DNA of 64,000 bases, from assembly GCF_905475395.1 (NCBI RefSeq), contig NC_058338.1, positions 70,133,435-70,197,434 of the forward strand, given 5' to 3'. This document shows positions 12,954 to 24,000 of the stretch, one piece after another; positions within the stretch are counted from its first letter, which is position 1; each line of letters starts with the position of its first letter. Origin of the DNA: Chrysoperla carnea. Taxonomy: Eukaryota > Arthropoda > Insecta > Neuroptera > Chrysopidae. Position numbers and translations under genes: made by a program. A model generated the notes under the pieces. It was not told the DNA's origin. It searched no databases and saw only the letters and a list, made by a program, of their open reading frames with translations.

Positions 12954-13690
12954 ATTTTAGAACTTTAACTCTACTATGATTTTAATTCACAAAATGATAT
13001 CAGAATGACATAATTTTGAAAATAAATGGCCGTGTTTAAATTTACTAAGCCCTGCATCAAAGATAGCGTGTAGAAATTATTGATTTAAAATTTTAATTTT
13101 ATCATCCTAATTTGTCTCAGTAAATATTAATCTACTGTTAGTAAACATTAATCATAATTAGTCTAAACTGGACATAATTTCCCAGTTTTAAACAGATTAG
13201 GTTGATTCTATTAACATTATTAAAATTAATGATTTATTGATAATTGATATACTTGCGATAAGAATGAGATAACCTTTTTTGTTGGATATTCAGGGTATAT
13301 TTTCTGCCACCAAATCTAATGGGATTTATGTTATTGAAGTAATTAGCCATTAGCAATCCTCGCTATTATATCTGATGCACAATGGATAATCTAAGCACGG
13401 TCAATATTTCCATTCTTACCAATGACCATCGAACTTTGATAAACTTTAATCATCTAATGTTCGAAAATAGAAATAAAAGTCTGTTACCAACAAGTTACCA
13501 ATTAAAATTATTTTCCATCGTTTTCATTTCAATTTATACAATAGTTCCATGAATAAATAATAATCTAAGAAGGTCGAAATTTATATTAGAAATTCATTCA
13601 TTATGAGAAAGAATGTCAAAGAAGGATTATTTTTATAAACCTATTTCATGAGACAAGGTTTACTGCATAATTATATTTTTAGTCTAAGAA

Positions 13691-14293
13691 ACGGTATAAG
13701 ATCCATCTTCAACTATCTGATACCCAGATGAGATATATTTTTTATGAAATTTTATTGTTTGATAAACACTGATGATTGCTTGGCTATCGAAAAGTGTTCA
13801 TAGCTATTTTAATTAAATCAATTTTAAATAAATTTTTTTCATAACGGTTTTTTGCAAGAACCTTATATTATCATTTTTGTAATTAAATTATCTTTCTTCT
13901 GATACCAATTTTGTTGATTGGTGAACAGATCGGTATAGTTACCAATGTTGACTTATCTATTCATATGGTACGATCTGTTAACCAATCGAAAGTGGTATTG
14001 GAAATAAGATAATTTTATTACGAAAATAATGGTAATTTAAAAATTAATTAAAATTAATTTAATTCAAAATAGCCATGAACACTTTTCAATATACTTTTTC
14101 ATCATATCACAAGCACAGGCTCCTTTTCTTTGACTGACAGTAATAAGTTGGACTATGATAGAAGGTATTTGTTATTCATTTTATCACAATGATCATCAAT
14201 CATTTAGTCCGAAGCAAAAGTGATATTTAAATATTTATTTAAAAAATGTATTTCATCTGGTTATCTGATGGGTGAAGATCGATCTAATACCGT
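13691..14293. mobile_element. Foldback element of about 600 bp
   Basis: The outer blocks ACGGTATAAGATC and GATCTAATACCGT are inverted, as are the inner blocks AAAAGTGTTCATAGCTATTTT and AAAATAGCCATGAACACTTTT and GATTGGTGAACAGATC against GATCTGTTAACCAATC. The centre is near 13955. No coding capacity. Confidence 0.65.
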
Positions 14294-16384
14294 ACCCTGT
14301 ACTATTTGAAAAAATTAGCTAAATCTCATTAATATTTACATGTTCGACATGTTCTAAGTAAATATTGCACAAGACTAACAAATTATAGGTTACATACTTC
14401 ATTTGCAATATATAAATAATAAAAATTTTGTATATAGATATTTTTTACTCTACAATTTGAAATAATGAATGCCAATCAAATTAATTTGACTTCTCAAATC
14501 AAAGTTGGGTTTTTAAATTAATATATTCTTGAAACATGATAGATATTATTGTACGTTTCTCAGAAGTTTTAACAATAGAAACGTAAAAAATTATGAACCA
14601 GATGAATTGACCAAAATAGTATTGAAGTTAAAATCAAATTCAAGGCTTCTATAAGATATCATTCGAAAATAATAATTTTTATTCGGGCCACGTTTCTTCA
14701 AAATGCTTCGATGTAGAAATATTCAATTTATCTGTTTAAAGTTGGTTAAGCTGTTTAAAGTTGGTCCAGCTATTAACGATAAGTAAATAGTGATGATACT
14801 AACTACCACAAAAAAAGACTTTACATGCAAGAGAAAGGAAATCATTTGCTGGTTTAAAGAACGATTATAAACGCACATATTACTCGATTTTGATTTGAGA
14901 AAGAACTGAAATAGGTCAAAAAATTATTTGTTGGTCGATATTATTTAAAACTACATTTATACACCAAAGTATAATAGCAGCCATTTTCTATTAGCAACTA
15001 TAATATTTACAAAAAAATAATAATTTTATAACATAGATATAATCTACACTGCTCATAGGCTCATTATATTGTGCCAAATCAGCCCCCCTTCCCCTCAAAT
15101 AGACACTTTTTTTACAAATCTAGTCCATTTACATGTGATTTGTTTTTACATTTATATTGTAAATATAATTATAATAATAGCAGTAAGATCGGTATTACAG
15201 CGATTGAAGCGATTCGGTTTGTCTCAATTCGATGATTTTTATGCGTAGCTCAAATTACTAGGGAAAAGTGATATGTCAACTTAATTTATAAATAGAAACG
15301 AGAAAAGGTAGCATGTTTCTGTAATTACACTGAAAGAAGTTAGTGGTCGATTCGATATAAATCGTTTATGTATTATCGATCTTTACCCATTAAAAAACAA
15401 AAAATTAGTAATGTAATTTGAAGTGTTATTTAGTATAAATGTCCCCTTTTGTTAAACTGTCTTAATTTGAAATTGTAATTTAATTTTAAAATTTTACTAA
15501 AGTATGCATAATCCAGAGAGCTTGAATGACGACTCAATGATAAAGGCGTAAAGCGTGCTATCGAGAAGAAAAAAATTTGGCCGACTAGAAGAAAAAATTT
15601 TAAGAAAGATAATGTGTTTTGAATTTTTCCAGCTGATGCAGAACATAACCTAAAAAAATCGGAAAAGTCGAAAAAACGGTTTTTGGCATTTATAAAAAAA
15701 CAATACAATCTACAAAAAATGTCAAATGAGAAAGTTGTACATAATAAAAAAACCTTTTGAATGGCATTGGCTAGATGTGATTTCGTTGTTGTTAACGCTA
15801 CCATTTTTTAGAATTTTTTCTTCTTCAGACCAAATTTTTTTGCTTCTTGATTGTATGGATTGATTATGTTTTGTTTCATACATTCTCTGGGGTTACATGA
15901 TTGTGGCATGTTTGGTGCATTTGATTATTATCAAACTGTTTGATAATCGTTAAAAGGTAATGGCTTTGACAAGGTGATGTTGTGTACGATTAATTCGCTC
16001 AATTTACTTGAGACTCTGTGAACAAGCATGAACAAGCAAACTTTTGGGACAATGGTAAATTGTGGAACAGTTAATAAGGGGTTCATAAATCTAATTTCTA
16101 GCACTGAAATTACAATTTTTTATTTATTATGTGTTTCTTGTCATTTTTTTACAGGTGATATTCGATATAATCTGTCAAAACGTCTAATTAAGCTAAAAAT
16201 ATTTAACATGTTCGATACAAGACACAGGTGTTGAACTTGAATATTCAATTTAAAATATTATTATAGTTAAAGAACAAATGTGATTCTCAATTCGTTTTCT
16301 AATTTGAGAATATTATTTATAATCGTTTTTTTTCAGGTGTAGTTAACTAAAAACTGAAACGATCTCAAAAATTTTACTGATTTA

Positions 16385-16720
16385 GGTATTTTTTTTAACC
16401 CCCGAACCAAAAAAAGGGGTGTTATAAGTTTGACCACTACGTGTGTTGTCTGTGGCATCATAGCGCCTAAACTAATGAATCGATTTGGATTTTTTGGGTT
16501 TCGTTTGAAAGGTAATTTATTGCTATGTTTCAAGGGTTCCATACCCGGAACAACTAAAAAATAGGCGATGATCCTTAAAATCGATTCAGTTTGGAGAAGG
16601 CTCTAAGGAAAAAGGCAATTTAATGGAGAATGTTCTTCGATACGTTTCAAGTGCGAGTTTTCCATACCCAAAAATTTGTCTGGAGTTTTTTAAATTGTGT
16701 AAATTTCACTTGTACATACA
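16385..16720 (+). repeat. Dispersed repeat family 1, copy 1
   Basis: The copy begins near CCCCCGAACCAAAAAAAGGG, continues with GTTATAAGTTTGACCACTA, and ends near CAAAAATTTGTCTGGAG and a TGTAAATTTCACTTG segment. Two other copies are at 20810-21135 (+) and 52880-53190 (-). It looks like a widespread insect interspersed repeat; the class is not clear by eye. Confidence 0.6.
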
Positions 16721-17532
16721 TTGTTGCAATCTGAAACAATTTATTAAGATCGAAGTAGTTTTCAATTATAACTACACTTGAACAAAAAGAGTATTACATA
16801 AATTTTTTTTGACATCACCTGTACCGATATATATTTAAATGTACTTTTTTAAATAAATATTACATTTAAATGTAAATAATTTACCAAATTTTGTATTTTT
16901 ATTTATTATTTATATATAAAAAATGTATACAATTTTTATTTAATATATCTTAATAAATTATATGTAAAAATATTTATTTATACAAATAAATACTTTTGTT
17001 TTATTTATAAAAAACCCACATTCATAATAATTTCCTTATTTTTAGTACATTACGTAAATATTATTTGCCGTTTTGAATTTTTAACAAGTCATGTAAGGTT
17101 CGATAGATTTTCTAACGAAAATTGAACTCGTAGGATGCGTGAAAGCTTGAACTAAAATTTTTTCCATATTCTGATAAGGCCAAAGTGAAATTGTTTTTAG
17201 CCGACAACGCGACGCAAGGGAGTGGTAATGTGTTTGTGTATGTAAGTATGTTTTTTTCGGGACGGGAGAATTGCATCTTGCATTATAGGGCATCATGTCC
17301 TACTCGTGTCGCAATTGCTAAATGGCACCTACCGACTAAAATCCTCTATCATTTTTTAAGAGTAATAAAAAGACGATTATAGTGATATTAGATTTCTTCT
17401 AAATTTAATTAATTAATTTACAGATGAAAATTTTTAATTTCTGTTAAAAACAATTTAGATTATACTGTAAAATTACAGTGTAGGTATTATAAATATTATC
17501 GAAGATAATAAATGAGAACTGTAGGATATTTC

Positions 17533-17815
17533 GAAATAAATTTCGATTTTTGCCCCAATTTCCTAGATCAGTTTTTTGTATTTTATAAATACGTAGTAGG
17601 TATACATTATTTTATAATACGTACTATAAATTGTAGGTACATGAAAGTATCATTGTACAGTCCGCCACCAAATTAGCAAAGAATAACATTCATAATAAGA
17701 GTAATCACGACTAGCTAATTCTTACTGATGATGACTACTTGGTAATCGAAATACGTATTTATAAAATACACAAAACTGATCCAGGAAATTGGGGGCAAAA
17801 ATCGAAATTTATTTA
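17533..17815. mobile_element. Foldback element of about 280 bp
   Basis: The arms carry AAATTTCGATTTTTGCCCC and CAATTTCCTAGATCAGTTTT on the left, mirrored by AAAACTGATCCAGGAAATTG and GGGGCAAAAATCGAAATTT on the right. The block ATTTTATAAATACGTA also pairs with TACGTATTTATAAAAT. Confidence 0.7.
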
Positions 17816-18064
17816 GTGTAGGTATTGCCTGATCAACCTTGAGAAAAGATTGGAAAAACGTTATTATAATTTTAGATTCATCCATTCCTATTGAATTCTA
17901 TTCAACATTTTGAAATTCGTTATAAACAAATTTTCTTTAATTTTCATAAAAAAAAACATTATCAAAGAAAATGGATATGGGTGAGCTTAAAACCAAAATA
18001 CATGAATTAAAAAATATTTTAATATGTCTAGATAATAGTAAGTACAAAGATTTTATAATTTTCA

Positions 18065-18070
18065 TTTATT
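18065..18070 (-). terminator. Candidate polyadenylation signal of FAR copy A
   Basis: AATAAA on the minus strand lies 12 bases after the stop codon of copy A. The distance is short but workable for an insect gene. It could equally be a chance match. Confidence 0.3.
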
Positions 18071-18081
18071 CTAGTAAGATT

Positions 18082-21000
18082 TTACATCAGAATTTGGTAT
18101 CTATTTCGACATATCCATAAAATGAGAATTATCGATAAAAATATTATACTTATTACAGCGCAATGTAAAATGAACAATCTGGAAAAAATTTGTTAAAAAA
18201 GTTATTGTATTTCTATTTTCAGGGCTGAATCTTCTTACATATATGTTTATTTTCCCAAGGGCGTAGGATAAGGTCGAACGCAAATTGAGACACAACTCGT
18301 TAAGGTGATCTGGTGCAGTTTTATGTATATGGAGACCTGTGCGTAACGCAGATTTATGTATGGTGGGTTCTTTATAGTATTCTTTATAGTGATGGCTATT
18401 ACACATTAAACAACTGAAAACAAACAATCGATATTGGGTTAATTGTTGAAATATACTTATAGGAAGTATTGAATATCAGTGCTCGCATTGGAAGCTACTT
18501 GCCAATTTTTAACTTCTTTTATAGTTTTGGAGAAAACGGATATTAAATTTTGATCTAATTTGCACCCCCACGAGTAAACAGTGATGTTTACGAAAAAATG
18601 TTTCAAACAAAAGTTGTTTATTAAGAAACATTTTTTACATTTACATTTAAAATTTTGTTCTATCTATAACGGTTTACAAGATGGCTCCTACGGACCCAAG
18701 ATTCAATTGCCCTTTGTTGCTCATTTAAGAACTCGACCTCACTTTTTACGTCCTGAGCACGCTATAAAAATTTCAGCTTGATATCTGTTTTCGTTTTTGA
18801 GTTTTCGTGTTAACAGACGGACAGACAGACAACCGGAAATGAACTCTTTAGGTGATTTCATGAACACCTAAACCAAACTTTGTTTGAAACATTTATATTT
18901 TAAGCATTACAAAGTTCGGATTAAACTGCGTATACCTTAATATTTATTATATATATACAATGTATAAAAACACATAGGACGTAAGCCAATAAACGTCAAG
19001 GTCTACCCAACCGTCAAAACGTAAGTCGTAGAGTACGTTCAAATCAAAGAAAAAATTCATTGGTTAGTTTTTATAATAATATAAGTAACCAAATAGAGTT
19101 TTCATGCTATGATAAATACATTTTCTGTTTAAGTAGTGTTTTATTATGTATAAGAGTAGGTTCATTATCTCGTAAATATGGCCCCAGATCCAAATTTGAT
19201 AGCTTTTTTTCTACTTTTTTATTTTTATTTTATTATATATATAATCCACCATGCATAAATCTACGTTCACCGACTTTTATCTACATAAAACTCACCACGT
19301 CTTAATAAATCGGCGACTCAATTTGCGTTCGGCTTTTACTATAGTCTGTCGAATATAAAAAAATCAATTTAATTTGTACGCACCTTTGTAGATTTGTTCT
19401 AGCTTGTTGTATCTTTTTGGAATTTACTTCTTCTTTTAACAAATACTTTTTCATTCCAAATAAATCTACAACTATTTCTTTTATTGTCTTTTCATAAGAT
19501 AATTGGTTCATCATTACCTAAAATAAAATATATTTTTTTAATGAAATTTCCATTATTGCTTATCTAAGGAAGAAAACTCCATTTCTTACACTCCATATAT
19601 CGATGATTGATTTCTTAAAGGAAAAAATAAATCTTTGAAATATGGTATGCCAATTGTGTAGAGATCGCTCAGTTTCTTGAGAGCTTTATCGACCAAAACA
19701 CAGTGATCATTTTTTTCGAATTTTATGATGACTTTTCAAACATCTTCTTATAAGTGAGAGGGTAAAAAAGATTTTTGTTGTAAAAGTTTGTCTTACCGGA
19801 AAAATCTTAAGATCCTCTTTGCTAATCACTTTGTCTAGGGATGAGAAATATCCATTTTTAAAACGCCATTCATTGAACATGAAATATGAAACTGCATTGT
19901 TGGCAAAATATGCTTTTCGGTAAATTTTCATTAAACTAAAAACAACAAATCTTTTTGTTTCAGTTTGACTAGTACTTTTAAAAATTAGATCAACAATTTA
20001 AGCACAAGCAAGGAACGTAACCTTTGTTGACTCGTCGTTAGGGGTGTAGAGTAGAGGGTAAAGAAGTGAACTTGAAAATATATTCTCTAAGTCTCGATGT
20101 GTTGTCATGGAAATTTAAGGCCATTTGAGACCACCACGTCCTATTTATGAAGATTATAATGTTCGATAAAAAATCCTATTTCCCCCTTATATACCCTTAA
20201 AATGAGCCCTGGTAGAGTTGAAAAAGATCAAGGATAACAAAGTTTCATGTCCCTAAGAAAGGGTACGTTTCTTTGTTTTGCTTAGTGTAAATAAGTATGG
20301 TTTATTTATATTTTCGAATACGACTTCAGTCGAGTTTGGAAAACTGGCGGAAAAGTTATGAGGAATTAAAAATTTTTTTAAAACTTAAAATATCTTATCT
20401 TACCTTAACTTTTCTCCTTTTAAACGTATTAGAATATCTAAAATTGCTCCAAATATAATATGAAATAGTAATACATTGATATTATAAATAAATTTGTTGC
20501 TAGTAATTAATACAAAAGGGTACCATATCATACGATAAAATGGAAAAATTTTTGCAACTTTCAGTGAATTTTCAAGCAAAGAGTGATATGATACTGGTGT
20601 CATGTTCGATGTACAGGCGTTTATAACCAAGCTAAAAGATACAGATTGATTAAATTTTTTTAGATATAGTGCACGTATTCCAAAAAAATGATCACGTGCA
20701 GTATATCGAAAGTAGAATGAGAAGAGATGAAGGTGTGTTATGGCGTTTTAGAAATGCTAGTAGGTATCAAGAAAGTGTCTTTTGGGAGTATTAAAGTCCC
20801 AGCCTTCCTCCCTCTTTTTTCTCCTCCCGACTTAAAAAAAGGGGTGTAATAAGTTTGACCGCTATGTGTGTGTGTGTTTGTCTGTGAATGATACGAATTT
20901 TATTTTTTTGGTTTCGTTTGAAAGTTAATTTAATGAAGAGTGTTCTTAGCTGTGTTTCAAGTGCGAGTCTTGGGTTCCGTAAACGAAAAAACTAAAAAAC

Positions 21001-24000
21001 TGGCGATGATCTTCAAAATCAGCTTGGAAATGGCATTAAGCAAAAAGGTAATTTAATGGAGAGTGTTCTTAGTGCGAGTTTAGGTTTCCGTACCCAAAAA
21101 TTTGTCGGGGGTTTTTAAATTTTGTAAATTTCACTTGTTGTAATAAAATACCATGAGTTGTAGCGGTTTTTGAGATTTTTGGCGCCTCCACGGCCTCTCC
21201 AAATTGAGTAAGAGGACTGCAAATCTGTATGTAGGTTAAAGGAAGTATCTTTTAGGCGTGTCACCTCCCAACTCCCGACACCCCATTTTGCTTTGCACTC
21301 CAAAGCTTTCAATGCTTTGCACTCCAAAGCTTCCCGAAACTGAGCTAGAGTAATGCTTTATCTGAGAAAACCAAAATATTAAAGAATAATAATAATTTAA
21401 TGAGGGATTAATATGACCTTAGTACTGGATCTCTGCTGTAGGTACACGAGTTTTTTTTTATCATTGGGCAGCATACGAGTTTTTTTTATCATTGGGCGGC
21501 AATAATAAAATAATGTAAATATTAGTCTACTCAGACATAGCGTTTCTGCGTTGGGATAAAAATTTGATTGACTTCGTTTATACGAAGCATGGTTTACCTT
21601 TTTCTATCCTGTTCTCTAAAAGCTAAAGCTTGATACCATGAAGAAATTATCATCGCGTTTATTGCGGTGTCAACTGGAATAAAATCTGGGATTACATTCT
21701 CATCAACATATACAGTGTGCAGAATGCCAAGTCCGCCACCCAGCAACATTCCTGTAGGTCCATTAAAATTATCAATCCATCCTTCTATAGGTTCAGCATA
21801 CGCACCAGTAACTTAAAAAATATATAATGTTGTTCATTTTTAAATTAGCGCATTCAGAACAACCTAAGTTTGTTAGATATAAGTTAGAAATTCAGTATAT
21901 CTTAGGAATAAAATCTAATGAAAGTAAGGCCTGAGTTTATAATATGTATAATTAATAAATTGTATAAAAAATTAATAATTACCGATAGATGGTCGAAAAA
22001 TAACTATTGGAAGATTTTCACTTTCTTCACTGACAATATCTTCAGATAGTGCTTTAGTAAATGTGTACGTATTTGGGTAGTTTTCTAAAATTCTAAAATT
22101 AGATTTTCTTACTTAAAATGTTAATTGATATTAGAATAATAACAGTTTGGTTAGCATCTACATATTGAAATATTTTTCAAAATATTTCAGAAATAACATT
22201 GATAAAATGGACATGTATCTTATACATACATATACGCATATTCGTTGTGTGCGTAGCCATGGTAGGGACAATAAAATCGATGCCAGCGCTTTCAGTGAAA
22301 AATTTTGGCGTTAAAGGAGGTTGTTATGACTAATTTGCAATTATTTACATGTTAATCTTATAGAAAATGTCAAATTAAAATTATTGAAAAACACTAATTA
22401 ATAAAACTGAATGCATTAAAAATTGTGAAAATAAGAAATCAAATTGCACAAATATTATTTTTCAAATGTAAATTATCATAATTATTTATTTAAATTTGTA
22501 AGACAATAATATTACATTTTCAATGTAAGTGATAAATGCAATCCATACAATTCTATAATTAGTGTATCGTTACCATGGAAACGCCTCCAAAAAACTTACG
22601 CACGGTGCGAATAGTTTTTCACAATAATTTGATTTGTAAATCCAAACAAGTGAAAACAAACAAATGACTGAGCTAATTGTTGAAATACCATGTGTGGACA
22701 GTGATTACTCTGTCACATTGCATTTACATATATGTTATAATAGAGCGCATAATATGTGCTCCCACGGGTAAACAGTCATGTTTATGAAAAAATGTTTCAA
22801 ACAAAAGTTTAATTTTTTTATTTTTGTATAAGGAACATTTTTTAAATTTAAACTTTTGTTCTATCTCTAAAGGTTTGCAAGATGGGTCCTACGGACCAAA
22901 GACCCAATTGACCTGTATGTTGCTCACTTACGAACTCGACCTCACTTTTTCCGTCCTCAGCACGATATAAAAATTTCAGCTTAATATCTCTTTTCGTTTT
23001 TGAGTAATCGTGATAACAGACGAACAGACGACAGACAGACAGACAGACAACCGGAAATGGACTAATTAGGTGTTTCTATGAACACCTATATCAAAATTTT
23101 GTTTTTAGTATAAATATTTTTAAGCGTTACAAACTTGGGGCTAAACTTACTATGTATATTTCATTTATACATGGTATAAAAACACTATAATATAAAAATT
23201 GTAGTAAATATGGAGGTTTGTCGGATTTTTCATTTTGTTTATTAATTTTATATTTTTAGCAAGAATTTGCAGGTAGTTTTGATATATAACCTAATTATTA
23301 TGGTTTTTATGATTACTTTGGTTGAAGAATATTGATTGTAGAATCATCTAGATTTTCAGCCATTTTAATCATTAATCGCCAATCCACCCGGGATGGATAA
23401 GGAATTTCATCAATAATTTTTTTATGATACGTATTTGCGTAAGATGTGGAAACGTGAACTAAAACCTGCAATAAAAAATAATTTCATTTACTCACCCCGT
23501 AGAAAAATTGTTTAAGAGATTCTTTATAAATCATAACACCAGTACCTAGTTATTAAACCGTTTTAATATATTCGGCTTGAGAATCTTAATGACTGTTTTA
23601 AAAATACAAATAAAATAACTTACATCTAAATTAACCATTTTTTTGGCTAAATTCAACACTTCGCGAGTTGCTCTAGTATTCATTAAAATAGCTTTCTTAA
23701 GAGAATCGTCAAATCTTACGGACGCTGCTACATGAAATATAATATTAACGTTATTCTGGAGTATAAAACGATCTGTTTCGGATAATCCTAATCCTGGCGA
23801 TTCACAATTTCCACAAATCATTTTTATTTTATTTAATATCTTAGGTGATTCTGCCCTTAATCTATCAAATACCTGTGGAAAAATATACTCTTATAGAAAA
23901 AGCAAATCTTAAAATTTTCTAATACCTACTTAGTGATTTTTTTTAGCCTACCCAACAAAAACGATGGGTACGATCGATCATGTTAATTATTCTCTCTGAC

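Larger units (their letters stand above)
7328..18081. other. Intergenic region between the TMC gene and FAR copy A
   Basis: No gene is supported. The stretch holds a 148-bp hairpin (7935-8082), foldbacks at 9482-10301, 12448-12953, 13691-14293 and 17533-17815, and one copy of the CCCCCGAACCAAA-type dispersed repeat (16385-16720). I recognise nothing in about 8100-9480, 10700-12400 and 14300-16380 beyond AT-rich low-complexity sequence. Open frames of up to 124 codons here are biased in composition and lack any known motif. Confidence 0.6.

Noticed and set aside
15430-15804. 124-codon minus-strand open frame
   Set aside because: Phe/Ser/Leu-rich composition expected from AT-rich DNA, no motif, no splice partners in phase, and no homology I can recognise.
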